A DNA stretch of 64,000 nt from Clostridium_I sp963725425 (GCA_963725425.1 CAVRYJ010000031.1:372001-436000), one strand, 5' to 3'. Positions 33,780 to 42,673 are shown, counted from the stretch's first letter. Program-made: numbers and translations. Notes: generated from the sequence alone by a model not told the origin.

Positions 33780-34568
33780 TTATTCTGGTTGTTTCCCAAG
33801 ACTAGCTAAGATTCCACCATCTACATATAACACATGTCCATTTACAAAATCTGATGCATTAGATGCTAAGAACACAGCTGGTCCCATTAAGTCTTCTGTT
33901 GTTCCCCAACGTGCAGCTGGAGTTTTGGATATGATAAAATCATTAAATGGATGCCCTTCTGTTCTAAGTGGTGCAGTTTGAGGTGTAGCTATGTATCCTG
34001 GTCCAATTCCATTACATTGAATGTTGTATTCACCATATTCAGCTGCAATATTTCTTGTTAGCATCTTAAGTCCACCTTTTGCAGCTGCATAAGCAGAAAC
34101 TGTTTGTCTTCCAAGTTCACTCATCATAGAACATATATTTATTATTTTACCGTGTCCTTTTTTAATCATTCCAGGAATTACAGCTTTAGATACTATAAAT
34201 GGTGCATTTAAATCTACATCTATAACCTTTCTAAAATCCTCTGCTTTCATTTCAATCATTGGAATACGCTTAATTATTCCTGCATTGTTTACAAGAATAT
34301 CTATTACTCCAACTTCTTTTTCTATCTTTTCGATTAATTCATTTACCTTTTGTTCATCTGTAACATCAAATACATAACCATGTGCTTTTATACCTTCTGC
34401 TTCATAAGCCTTTATTCCCTTATCTACAAACTCTTGTTTAATATCATTAAACACTATTGTTGCTCCTGCTTGTGCATAAGCCTTTGCTATAGCAAATCCA
34501 ATACCATATGATGCACCTGTAACTAATGCAATTTTACCTTCTAGTGAAAATTTTTTAATTATATCCAT
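33780..34568 (-). CDS. kduD: KduD/DhuD-type short-chain dehydrogenase (2-keto-3-deoxy-gluconate forming)
   Basis: This 262-residue SDR enzyme has TGASYGIGFAIAKA for NAD(P) binding, NNAGIIKR, the catalytic Ser in CSMMSELGR and YAAAKGG. The family pattern (NAGIIKRIPM, GPGYIATPQTAPLR) fits gluconate 5-dehydrogenase/KduD, which reduces 2,5-diketo-3-deoxygluconate to KDG. I chose ATG 34568, preceded by AAGGAGG; the upstream ATG has none. With DhuI it forms the two-step route from unsaturated uronate to KDG. Confidence 0.88.
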   Translation of the reverse strand: MDIIKKFSLEGKIALVTGASYGIGFAIAKAYAQAGATIVFNDIKQEFVDKGIKAYEAEGIKAHGYVFDVTDEQKVNELIEKIEKEVGVIDILVNNAGIIKRIPMIEMKAEDFRKVIDVDLNAPFIVSKAVIPGMIKKGHGKIINICSMMSELGRQTVSAYAAAKGGLKMLTRNIAAEYGEYNIQCNGIGPGYIATPQTAPLRTEGHPFNDFIISKTPAARWGTTEDLMGPAVFLASNASDFVNGHVLYVDGGILASLGKQPE

Positions 34569-34599
34569 GAAAAATTCCTCCTTGTACACATTTTTTTAT

Positions 34600-35598
34600 T
34601 TACAATGTTGATTCATTCCAATTTATAGAACAATCCAACACTTGTTGACCATTCTCTTCATTTCTACATTCAATTTGATCAATTAAAATGGTAGCTGCTC
34701 GTTTTCCTTCTTGGAAAGCAGGCTGAACAATAGTTGTTATGCTAGGTGAAGCAAAATTAGTCCATTCAGTATTATCGAATCCCACCAGTCCTAAATTGGG
34801 CATTAAATTATAATAATCTTTTAATGCAATAAATACCATTGGTAAAGCCCAACAATTAGGAACAAAAATTAATTCTTTTTCTTTTACGTTAACATGGTCA
34901 GCGAGAAAATCTGTTATCTTTTTAGGATCAGTTTTATCATCCTCAACGATTAGTTTTTCACAAACTAAATCATATGCTGCTAAAGCATCAATATAACCAG
35001 AAACTCTTTCAATACGAGTACTCAATAAACTTGGATCAGCTGTAATTAGAATGAATTTTTTATATCCTTTTTTTATACAATCAATAGTTGCTTCATAAGT
35101 AGCATCATAATTATTTGTTTTTACCCATTTTGTCTTATAATCATATAAACTACTATCAAAAAAAACCATTGATTTTCCTGTTTTCTCAACTTTTTTAGAA
35201 ATTTTTCTAAATTGAGCTGTAGGTTGAACAATAAAACCATCAACGCCCAAAGATAACATTCTTTCTATATAGTTTTCTTCTCTAGCATGATTATAATTAC
35301 TAGTTCCTAGAATAAGTTGATAACCACTTTTACTCGCTACTTCCTCAATTCCTTTAACAATTTGATTTGAAAATGTATTAGTAATATCCCCAATCAGTAT
35401 TCCTAATAATTTGGAATTTAGACTTCTTGCAACAATACTTGGCTTGTAATTTGTTTCTTTAATGACCTTTTCTATTCTTTGTCTTGTTTCTTCAGACATC
35501 TTTCCTGTTTTACCATTTAAGTAAAAGGAAACAGTTGTTTTAGATGTATTTGCTAAATGTGCAACTTCTTTAATTGTAATCTTGCCATCGCTTATCAT
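34600..35598 (-). CDS. LacI-family transcriptional regulator
   Basis: This 332-residue LacI/GalR repressor has the N-terminal HTH (TIKEVAHLANTSKTTVSFYLNGKTGKMSEETRQRI) with hinge helix (ARSLNSK) and a periplasmic-binding-like sugar domain. I chose ATG 35598 (MISDGKITIKEV), with GGGGGTT just before, over the ATG 12 bases upstream. It lies directly before kduD-dhuI and is probably their repressor, responding to a uronate intermediate. A perfect palindrome in its promoter is a likely operator. Confidence 0.9.
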   Translation of the reverse strand: MISDGKITIKEVAHLANTSKTTVSFYLNGKTGKMSEETRQRIEKVIKETNYKPSIVARSLNSKLLGILIGDITNTFSNQIVKGIEEVASKSGYQLILGTSNYNHAREENYIERMLSLGVDGFIVQPTAQFRKISKKVEKTGKSMVFFDSSLYDYKTKWVKTNNYDATYEATIDCIKKGYKKFILITADPSLLSTRIERVSGYIDALAAYDLVCEKLIVEDDKTDPKKITDFLADHVNVKEKELIFVPNCWALPMVFIALKDYYNLMPNLGLVGFDNTEWTNFASPSITTIVQPAFQEGKRAATILIDQIECRNEENGQQVLDCSINWNESTL

Positions 35599-35632
35599 AT
35601 CAACCCCCATATTCCAATGATCTTATATTCTT

Positions 35633-35661
35633 ATATTAACACAAATTAATGGTTAAGTAAA
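35633..35661 (-). promoter_or_regulatory. Promoter of the lacI-kduD-dhuI operon
   Basis: On the minus strand TTTACT and TAATAT are separated by 17 bases. The -35 box lies inside the palindrome described next, which fits repression. Confidence 0.6.
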
Positions 35662-35671
35662 CTGTTTACTT
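35655..35671. promoter_or_regulatory. Likely LacI-type operator palindrome
   Basis: AAGTAAAC-T-GTTTACTT is a perfect 17-base palindrome overlapping the -35 region. Related half sites (TAGTTTACTA, GGTTTACTAA) follow at 35686-35705. The GTAAAC half site is typical of LacI-family operators. Confidence 0.75.
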
Positions 35672-35705
35672 GATTATTCGTTATTAGTTTACTATTGGTT
35701 TACTA

Positions 35706-36002
35706 AATAAAAAATACAGCAACTTAATTTAAATTTTTAACGCTATAAATTATGAAAAGTAAATATGATTGTAGTGCAAAAACTAGTTTTGTGATTTAAA
35801 AACATGCTTTTTCGCTTAAAAAGTACCTAAAAACAATAGATATAGGCTTAAAACTAATCAAGGATCCATTAAAGTGGGTATGATTTTTGTGAAAAAAGAG
35901 TTTTTGCACCAGAATCAAATATATATCATCGTCAATTACAATTGACAAGTTAAAATTCTTCAAAATTTTTCCTAGCATCTCTTTTTTAGATAACAATTTT
36001 CA
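35706..36002. other. AT-rich stretch without a recognised gene
   Basis: A 66-codon open frame exists on the minus strand (35796-35996), but it has no ribosome site and no family resemblance. I see nothing else convincing here. Confidence 0.5.
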
Positions 36003-36232
36003 TTACGCTTTTAAAGCTTTTAAAAGTTTTTGCCAACCTCTTTTGTTGATTGAGGATTTTGGCCAGTTATAAATCATCCATCCACAATTACATAGGATGT
36101 AATTGGTATCAATGCTTTTTTATACTTAGCTCCAGCTATCTTTAAATCATCCTCTAATTTAAAAGGTATTTTTTCCATAGCTTTAGCCAAAACTTCTTCA
36201 GTATTAGAATAACCTGTAACCACTTTGTCTTC
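36003..36232 (-). pseudogene. Remnant of a DJ-1/PfpI (class I glutamine amidotransferase-like) gene
   Basis: On the minus strand the frame reads EDKVVTGYSNTEEVLAK, PFKLEDDLKIAGAKYKKA, VIVDG, a TGA stop, then FITGQNPQSTKEVGKNF, which is the typical C-terminal third of Hsp31-like DJ-1/PfpI proteins (VVDGxLITGQNP). A missing T in the run near the end cuts off the final LKALKA. The N-terminal two thirds, including the catalytic Cys, are absent. It is decayed DNA within the accessory island. Confidence 0.75.
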
Positions 36233-36303
36233 TATTATTAATTAAATTGTGTTGTATGCAATTTAATTTGTCAACTATAATAATCCATATTAGTCCTCCA
36301 AGA

Positions 36304-36337
36304 GAAAATAGAGTAGCATACTGGCCTGTTATGATTT
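36304..36337. repeat. CAGTAT-family palindrome
   Basis: GAAAATAGAGTAGCATACTG GCCTGTTATGATTTT, split here for length, matches on the minus strand the family core AACAGGCCAGTATGCTACTC. It lies between the DJ-1 remnant and the transposase remnant. Confidence 0.55.
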
Positions 36338-36511
36338 TGAGAATTCAGAGTGAAAAATGAACTTTAATCTTATAATCCGCTGAATGAAAATTAAAAATCT
36401 AATAATTAAATATTTACTTTAATGTTAGCAAAATACATTTATTTCCAAAAAGGATTTTCAATATTCATGTCGAATATATATGCACAGACTACTAAAAAGG
36501 ATGTGTGATAT

Positions 36512-38215
36512 ATGGATATGAATGATATGAAAGGAACTGAAACGGAAACTTATTGGCATGGGAAAATGAATTTAATAGTTGGTATATGCGAAAGCATGGG
36601 TCTTCCTAATATTTTTAATAAAAATTTAAATTCAGATTGTGGCAGAAAGCCTGATATACCATATGGAGTTTTGGCTGAAATGCTAATTGTGAATATTTGC
36701 AGCAATCACCGTCCTCTTTATCGTCTTAATGATTTTTACACAGATGTTGATTTAGATGGTATTTTTCACTGTGAAATGGATTTGAATAAAATTACAGATG
36801 ATAGATTTGGGCTTTTATTAGATAAAGTTTATGCAGCTGGAGCAAGAAAAATATTCGGGGAAATAAGTTCTAATGCGTTTACTCTACATAACATAACTGT
36901 TAAAAATATAAATTATGACACTACATCAAAAGTTATGTGGGGGGAGTATGAAACTCCCGAAGGGAAACTAGGCGTTATTTCTATAACTTTTGGACATAGC
37001 AAGCAAAAAAGACAAGATAAAAAGCAGATAAAACTTGGAGTTGGGACTGCAAACGGAGTTATAATTGATGCCAAAGTACTGTCAGGAAATACAGATGACA
37101 AAACTTATAACAATGAAAATTTAGATGATGTGAACTCAGTTATAGAGAGATTTGATATAAACAAAGATAACTTTTACTATATTGCTGATAGTGCATTATT
37201 CACACAAAAAAACCTTGAGAAAGCCAAAGATAAGATAAAATTCATTACAAAATGCCTGATAATACGTTAGTAGCCAAAGAATTATTAGAAGCTACGCTTT
37301 CTGATAGAGCTTCAATGAAAGAGATACTTTTCGAAAATGCTCAAGGTAAAAAAGTGCAATACTTTTTAACAGAAAAAACTGCCATTTATAATAACATAAA
37401 TTTAAAATGTGCTGTGTGTTATTCCACAAGTCTTGAAGAAACTAAGAAAAAAACTATTGAAAAGAAAGTGAATAAAGAATCCGAAAGTATTGAGAAACTA
37501 ATTAAAAAATATACCAATAGAACCTTTGCTTGCGAAAAAGATGCAAAGAAGGAAATGGAGCTAGTAATCAAAAAGAATTTAGCTAAACTACGATTCTTTA
37601 ATTACAATATCCATTTAATAGAGAAAGAGAAAAAAGCTGTAGGTCGTCCATCTACTAAACAAACTGATAAGAAAACACGGTTTAGATACGAATTAGGAAT
37701 TGATTTTATAAAGGATGAAATAAAAATTGCTAAAATTATAGAAAGAGGAATGCACTTTTGTATTATGTAGCAATGATTTGTCAATAACTGGCGAAGCCCT
37801 ATTGTTGGAATATAAAACTCAAAGTAGTATTGAAAAAAAATTTCAACAATTAAAATCCCCACAGTTCGTTAATTCTTTGTATTTGAATTCGCCAGAGAGA
37901 ATTGAAGCATTAACTTATATGATTCTAATATCTATGATGATACTCTCAGTATCAGAACATGCTGTAAGAACAGGTTTAAACAATGAAAAAGCCTTTATTA
38001 TTGGTCCTGGTAAACTGAAGATGAAAAGACCGACTTTAAAATCTATTGTGGAAATATTCGACAAGGTACCAATGAAAGTTTTCATAGTAAATGGAAAAAA
38101 GCAAAGAGTTCTTGGACGCCATTTTAACGATAGCCAAAGTAAGATTTTGAAATATCTCCTCATTCCGGAGGAAGTTTTTTGCTGGAATGGTGCGATGAGT
38201 ATTTGCGATGCATAA
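36512..38215 (+). pseudogene. IS1634-family transposase broken by two frame shifts
   Basis: Three overlapping frames together make one IS1634-type (IS4 superfamily) DDE transposase of about 560 residues. Frame one (36512-37270) holds the first Asp region (NINYDTTSKVMWGEYE) and FGHSKQKRQDKKQ; frame two (37252-37770) the insertion with the coiled middle; frame three (to 38215) the C-terminal EYKTQSSIEKKFQQLKSPQ with the catalytic Glu. One A too few at about 37250 and one T too many at about 37756-37759 account for the breaks. The start has AAAGGATGTG before ATG 36512. Confidence 0.88.
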
Positions 38216-38502
38216 TTTTAATTGCAAGCAACAGGCTACGCCTTTTTATTTGCGACCAGAAAAACATTTCTAAATTGAGATTGCGAACATCAATTTAGAA
38301 ATGAGAAAAAATTTTCTAAAATAAATTATTGGATTTTTGAAATCTATTGTGCGGAATATGAGTTTAATCCTTTAAATTATGAAATGTTAATTATTATATA
38401 ATTCAAAACTATATTTTACCAAAAATATAATTAATTTTAATATTTTGCTTTTCATGTAGTGAATTTTAATGTAAAATATAAATAAAAAGCGAGGTAAAAC
38501 AT
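38216..38502. other. Non-coding stretch after the transposase remnant
   Basis: It contains a hairpin (CATTTCTAAATTGA ... TCAATTTAGAAATG, 38267-38304), perhaps the IS end or a terminator, and AT-rich DNA leading to the next gene. No gene is seen. Confidence 0.55.
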
Positions 38503-39555
38503 ATGCCGCTAAAAATAATAAAAAAGGCAATAAAGTTCATGATGAAGTTTACAATTACAATATCAATATTATTTTGTATATTTATGTCATTAGTCTTTTA
38601 TTGCAATCTTAAACCATTTCGAGACTTAAAGACCTTATGGGTAACTACTGCAATGAGTACCTTTAAGCACCAATGGTTAGCGACAATGTTTATATCACAG
38701 ACAGAAATAGATAGAATTTTAGACCAAAATAAGGTTATACCCACAAGTGCAAAAACAGATATAAGTAAAATCGAAATAAACCATGACCCAGCTAAAAATG
38801 TTGTCAGCACAGCTAGTAATGCTGCTGTGCATGATACCGTTTACGATAGTTCTGATAATATATCTATAATAAATATTAAAGACACAAATTATATTGGAAA
38901 ACTTATGATTGTGGACAATCCTGCTAGGATACAATTAGCTTTAATTAATGATTTTGGCAAAAACGATTCTGGACTTAGGTTATCGGTGCTTGCAAAAAAA
39001 TATAATGCAGAAGCCGCAATTAACGCTAGTGGATTTCAAGATTATAATGGTGAAGGTAATGGTGGGATACCAACAGGTATTGTAGTGAAAAACGGAAAGA
39101 TTTTATATGATGATGGTATGCACTCATTCAACATTGTTGGTTTTGACTTTAATAATAGGCTTATTACTGGCCAATTTTCATTGGAAGATATTAAAAAAAA
39201 CAACATTAAGGATGCAGTTTCATTTGGTCCTGCTCTAATTATAAACGGAAATCCCACTACTATTGTAGGGGACGGCGGCTGGGGAATTCAGCCTAGAACT
39301 GCAATTGGACAAACAGTGGATGGCAATGTTTTGTTACTTGAAATTGATGGAAGACAACCTATATATAGTTTAGGTTCTACTATAAGAGAAGTACAAAGTA
39401 TACTTATTAAATATGGTGCTATTAATGCTACTAATCTTGATGGAGGTTCTTCTACAGCAATGTATTATGATGGTAATATTATTAACAAGCCATGTGGTCC
39501 TATGGGCAGCACCGGCGGACGATACTTACCTACAGCGTTCATTGTTACTAAATAG
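38503..39555 (+). CDS. Phosphodiester glycosidase family (NAGPA/DUF2233) membrane-anchored protein
   Basis: This 350-residue protein has one N-terminal membrane anchor (about residues 13-34) and an outside NAGPA domain (about 150-350). It shows AAINASGFQDYNGEGNGGIPTG, VSFGPALIINGNP, QPRTAIGQT and ATNLDGGSSTAMYYDG, the family core including the LDGGSS motif. Relatives remove N-acetylglucosamine phosphodiesters or act in exopolysaccharide metabolism; the substrate here is unknown. Its end overlaps the end of the convergent kinase-like gene by 30 bases. Confidence 0.9.
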   Translation: MPLKIIKKAIKFMMKFTITISILFCIFMSLVFYCNLKPFRDLKTLWVTTAMSTFKHQWLATMFISQTEIDRILDQNKVIPTSAKTDISKIEINHDPAKNVVSTASNAAVHDTVYDSSDNISIINIKDTNYIGKLMIVDNPARIQLALINDFGKNDSGLRLSVLAKKYNAEAAINASGFQDYNGEGNGGIPTGIVVKNGKILYDDGMHSFNIVGFDFNNRLITGQFSLEDIKKNNIKDAVSFGPALIINGNPTTIVGDGGWGIQPRTAIGQTVDGNVLLLEIDGRQPIYSLGSTIREVQSILIKYGAINATNLDGGSSTAMYYDGNIINKPCGPMGSTGGRYLPTAFIVTK

Positions 39556-40092
39556 ACAAACCTGGTGAAGCTTCCCCTGAATGATTTTTTTTATGTCACA
39601 AACAACTTCACCCATTTCCCTGTTTGCATCAACGATATAATCACATTTAATATTATTAAAAATTCCAGTTTTATCTTCGTACTGTAGTCTTCTTTTAGCC
39701 ATTTCGAATCCCCGTTTCTCCTTCATTCTTTTATATCTTTCTTCTATGTCCACTTTTAAATAGACCAATAACACTTCACAATCTTTTATGCTATTTTTTA
39801 GTTCTACAGCACCTTTTGGCTCAATTACATAAATTGAGTCACCTTTATTAATGTATTGTTCCTTAGTGCTCCAATACTTATATTTATCAAATTCAGCATA
39901 GGCAATAAGCTCCTCTTTTTTAAATTTATTAAAGGAGCTTTCATCTGAAAATATATGCCCATCTTCTGTTTTATTTCTCTTAGGTCTAGTTGTGTAACTC
40001 TTAATGTAATTGTAGCCTTCTTGTTCTAACCTTGCTGCTATGCTTGATTTTCCAGAACCAGACGCTCCAATTAAACATATTATGTTATCCAT
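39526..40092 (-). CDS. Guanylate kinase-like P-loop protein
   Basis: This 188-residue protein has a P-loop (CLIGASGSGKSSIAARL) and the guanylate kinase signature SYTTRPKRNKTEDGHIF, with the lid DIEERYKRMKEKRG. It is shorter and more divergent than housekeeping Gmk, so it may be a paralog acting on another nucleotide. The C-terminus (KLHQVCLFSNNERCR) runs into the 3' end of the NAGPA gene, overlapping it tail to tail. Confidence 0.82.
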   Translation of the reverse strand: MDNIICLIGASGSGKSSIAARLEQEGYNYIKSYTTRPKRNKTEDGHIFSDESSFNKFKKEELIAYAEFDKYKYWSTKEQYINKGDSIYVIEPKGAVELKNSIKDCEVLLVYLKVDIEERYKRMKEKRGFEMAKRRLQYEDKTGIFNNIKCDYIVDANREMGEVVCDIKKIIQGKLHQVCLFSNNERCR

Positions 40093-40114
40093 ATAGCACT
40101 CTCACAATCACATA

Positions 40115-40294
40115 TTAATTATCTTTAGTGGTTTTACCTTCTATTGTATCGTATCTGTTTAGTGCTGCGTTAAGTTCTTTACTTACATTCACCACTTCAG
40201 AATCTAATAGGTTTCCATGTTTTTCTTTTATTAAACCCTCTAGCCTATCTCTAAGAATGTCAATTTCAGAAATTACTCTATGAAATTCAGACGT
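40115..40294 (-). CDS. Spo0E-like aspartyl phosphatase with apparent ACG start
   Basis: This 59-codon frame reads SEFHRVISEIDILRDRLEGL, IKEKHGNLLDSEVVNVSKEL, NAALNRYD, the Spo0E fold pattern of two helices with the signature around VSKEL (SQELD-type). Such peptides dephosphorylate Spo0A-P and delay sporulation. An ideal ribosome site AGGAGG lies 9 bases before ACG TCT GAA, where other members have ATG. No ATG, GTG or TTG occurs in frame nearby. Either ACG is used as start (weak) or an ATG to ACG change has silenced the gene. Confidence 0.72.
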   Translation of the reverse strand, partial: TSEFHRVISEIDILRDRLEGLIKEKHGNLLDSEVVNVSKELNAALNRYDTIEGKTTKDN

Positions 40295-40401
40295 AAATAA
40301 ACACCTCCTGTATACTTTATAGAATCAAACAAATATAATTTATTTAATCTCCCTTAAGTATTTTAACCAGTTCATGCATTTATTAGTCCTAATATTTTAC
40401 T

Positions 40402-40938
40402 TTATAGAATACCCTTTTTTAAAAATTGTTTTAGTTTTTTAGTTTTAATTAGCTTTACAGTAAAATATATTACGATAACAAGTCCTAATATTTCGGTAAC
40501 ATAGTAGGTTGGGTCTGTTAACAGTCTATCAAACCCTTGCACAAGCCATTTACCTTCTGGTCTAGTTGGAAACTTCCATCCAAGAAATGGCCAGTAGAAA
40601 GTTTTAGTATACATCCACATACTATCAAGTAACTGATGTATAAAGCTACATATACCTAGAATAAAAAAATTGTTAGTTCTCTTCTTATTTTTATACATTA
40701 AATATAAACCAATTAATATTAAAACACCTGAAAATAAAAGTGAATGAGCAAATAGTCTGGTATTTTCAAATTGATTCCTAAAAAATAAAGCACCTATAGG
40801 CTTGTCAATTAAATCAGGTAGAACAGATCCTATAACAACAAATCTATAATCAATTTGCGAGCTATCCTTTTTCTTAGTAAGTTTGTCATAAGCTTTTAGT
40901 ATTAATGTTGTAGGTCCAACATGTCCAAAAAATATCAT
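40402..40938 (-). CDS. YdjM-type membrane-bound metal-dependent hydrolase
   Basis: This 178-residue membrane protein has about four helices and the DUF457/YdjM pattern: FFGHVGPTTL, GSVLPDLIDKP, RLFAHSLLFS and FIHQLLDSMW, with His and Asp residues in a membrane-embedded site. The substrate is not known. The ATG has GGAAAAATC upstream. It stands alone. Confidence 0.82.
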   Translation of the reverse strand: MIFFGHVGPTTLILKAYDKLTKKKDSSQIDYRFVVIGSVLPDLIDKPIGALFFRNQFENTRLFAHSLLFSGVLILIGLYLMYKNKKRTNNFFILGICSFIHQLLDSMWMYTKTFYWPFLGWKFPTRPEGKWLVQGFDRLLTDPTYYVTEILGLVIVIYFTVKLIKTKKLKQFLKKGIL

Positions 40939-41181
40939 GTGATTTTTCCTTTCTACCCAAGTATTGCTCTTATTATTGCATTAATTATGTAATTTATCAA
41001 CTGTTTCCCTAACATATATATTTTTTTTTAGCGCAATATAATACCATAAAGTGCAACTTATTTTGAGATAAGGTTTTAACTAGATCTTGCTCTGTTAGTT
41101 GAACTAATCCTTTTTTCACTGCGGTTTGTTATAAACTTACGGAAGCTAGAAAAAGGATAAAATAAAAGGAGGTTGTTAAAA

Positions 41182-41385
41182 TTGGCTAGTAAAGGAAATA
41201 GAGTTTTAGTTCCAGAAGCAAAAGAATCTTTAAACAAACTTAAAACCGAAGCAGCAAGAGAAGTTGGAACTCCTTTATCAGAAGGTTATAATGGAAATCT
41301 TACTTCAAAACAAAATGGCTCCGTTGGTGGTCAAATGACAAAAAAAATAGTTGAAGATTATGAAAATAAAATAAGCGGCAAATAA
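41182..41385 (+). CDS. Small acid-soluble spore protein, alpha/beta type
   Basis: This 67-residue SASP (MASKGNRVLVPEAKESLNK...) coats and protects spore DNA. It has the germination protease site LKTEAAREVG and the C-terminal GGQMTKKIVEDYE box. The start is TTG at 41182 with AAAGGAGG before it; the earlier TTG at 41173 overlaps the ribosome site. The PEAKESL opening and the GYNGNLTSKQNGSVGG middle fit the family. Expect forespore (SigG) expression, though I cannot point to a clear promoter. Confidence 0.93.
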   Translation: MASKGNRVLVPEAKESLNKLKTEAAREVGTPLSEGYNGNLTSKQNGSVGGQMTKKIVEDYENKISGK

Positions 41386-41516
41386 TACTTACATTAAAGG
41401 TGGAGGCAGAGATGTCTTCACCTTATTTATTCATTAAATAGTAAAAATAACACCCTACCTAATAATAATAGTTAAAAGGTAATGATGATTTTTCGGTTTA
41501 GCTGAAAAATAAATAA

Positions 41517-41566
41517 ATTGGGGATGTAAGTAGATTCGTTTTCACAAATCTACTTACATCCCCATT
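41517..41566 (+). terminator. Hairpin after the SASP gene
   Basis: GGGGATGTAAGTAGATT and AATCTACTTACATCCCC form a perfect stem with a loop of about 10 bases. It lies between the SASP gene and the convergent small gene and may serve both. It resembles the hairpin at 21826. Confidence 0.8.
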
Positions 41567-41573
41567 ACATTAT

Positions 41574-41708
41574 TTATTTCTTTTTGTTTTCTGCTTTAAA
41601 TTCTGCACTTCTAGAGTGATATTTTGCACTAGTGGGATCCTTAGACCATTTTTTAGGTTCATTACCAGTATCTTCTCTCTTGTGTTTAGCATTTGTGTTT
41701 TCTTCCAT
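41574..41708 (-). CDS. Small conserved-type hypothetical protein (44 residues)
   Basis: The frame MEENTNAKHKREDTGNEPKK...KDPTSAKYHSRSAEFKAENKKK starts at ATG 41708 with GGTGACTAACTA before it, a weak ribosome site. It is very charged and lysine-rich, with no membrane segment. It lies in a run of three very short genes on the minus strand near an SASP gene, so a spore or stress role is possible but not shown. Confidence 0.6.
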   Translation of the reverse strand: MEENTNAKHKREDTGNEPKKWSKDPTSAKYHSRSAEFKAENKKK

Positions 41709-41722
41709 TAGTTAGTCACCTC

Positions 41723-41908
41723 TTAGCCAAAAATTCCTTTATGTTTATGTTCTACTAAATCTATGGAACCAAGTACAATGTGTGCTAAACCAAATCCTAA
41801 TATTCCAGCAGATACTGCTGGTGACATCTTCCTTGCAATTAAAGTTGCTCCTGCTACTGTAACTATTGTACCAAGTGCCGTTGGAATTAATCCTTCTTTA
41901 ACCATCAT
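41723..41908 (-). CDS. Small two-helix membrane protein
   Basis: This 61-residue protein (MMVKEGLIPTALGTIVTVAGATLIAR...) has two membrane helices separated by KMSPAVSAG and a charged tail DLVEHKHKGIFG. A good site AAAGGAG precedes the start. Similar short proteins occur in Bacillus and Clostridium, often with an unsupported 'asparagine synthase' label. Function is unknown. Confidence 0.72.
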   Translation of the reverse strand: MMVKEGLIPTALGTIVTVAGATLIARKMSPAVSAGILGFGLAHIVLGSIDLVEHKHKGIFG

Positions 41909-41920
41909 AAAAAACTCCTT

Positions 41921-42070
41921 TCAAAAATTTTTTTCAAAATTTTTTTCATTATCTTTTGCTCCAAAAATAGCTCTAGTGCTTTCATCTTTAGGGCTATGCT
42001 TGATGTTCTTTTTGGGGAATTTTCCATCTTCACCTTTGTTATTTGTAGTATTAGTTAGTTTATTATTCAT
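41921..42070 (-). CDS. Small CPC_1213-like clostridial protein (49 residues)
   Basis: ATG 42070 follows GGAAAGGAG at normal spacing and gives MNNKLTNTTNNKGEDGKFPK...; the DGKFPKKNIKHSPKDESTRAIFG core looks like a short conserved clostridial family (I believe CPC_1213-like, not certain). It is basic and without membrane segments. It ends 12 bases before the next small membrane protein gene, so the two probably form one unit. Confidence 0.7.
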   Translation of the reverse strand: MNNKLTNTTNNKGEDGKFPKKNIKHSPKDESTRAIFGAKDNEKNFEKNF

Positions 42071-42241
42071 GTCTAATTCTCCTTTCCAGAATATTTTCCC
42101 CAATTTCTATTAATAATTACTATGTTTTTAATTACAATTATGGTTTAAAAAACTTTATTAAAAAAACATGGATTTCATTCCATGTTTTGATTGTTGCATT
42201 AAAATTATTATCCATTATGCTAGTCTATTTCTTCATGTCAC

Positions 42242-42673
42242 TTATATAATAGAATGTTCGATAAAATCGTCTACATTATTCAAAGATTCATCGTAGTTCT
42301 TATCCAGCATAAATTCATAGTATAGTTTGCCACCCATAAGTCTTTTGATTACATCTTCCTTTTTATAACCTTCTTTGTACAACTTAAATTTCTTGCATAT
42401 AGTTCTTGCTTGTGATGGGTTTAAAAGTAAAAGCTTAATCAACTCATGCATAAAATAATATTTTTTCACTAAAATTCTACATATTTCTTTTTGGAACCTT
42501 ATCTTATATGCTATATCAACCTTCTTATCTCTGTGTGGACTATGCTTGCCTCTATGATGCTCAGCACAAAGATATACATAATTCAGCGAAAAATCAAGTC
42601 CACCCTCACTTTTAAATATTATATGATGTTTTTCTCCTACTTTTCCACAAACTATACATTTTTCCTCCTGCAA
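42242..42673 (-). CDS. HNH-type zinc-finger protein
   Basis: This 143-residue protein opens with CIVCGKVGEKHHIIFKSEGG and NYVYLCAEHHRGKHSPH, an HNH-endonuclease-like fold with a CxxC and C..H zinc site. The C-terminal half is helical without recognised domain. The start is TTG 42673 with GGGAGGAG upstream; a second good site before an ATG (42653) leads into another frame that stops early. It may be a nuclease or merely a structural zinc protein. Confidence 0.75.
   Translation of the reverse strand: MQEEKCIVCGKVGEKHHIIFKSEGGLDFSLNYVYLCAEHHRGKHSPHRDKKVDIAYKIRFQKEICRILVKKYYFMHELIKLLLLNPSQARTICKKFKLYKEGYKKEDVIKRLMGGKLYYEFMLDKNYDESLNNVDDFIEHSII

Noticed and set aside
35796..35996. A 66-codon open frame on the minus strand between lacI and the DJ-1 remnant
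   Set aside because: No ribosome site, no family resemblance, odd composition; likely chance in AT-rich DNA.
37252..38215. Frames two and three of the IS1634 transposase considered as separate genes
   Set aside because: Together they continue the family sequence, and neither has a proper start; they are fragments of one gene.
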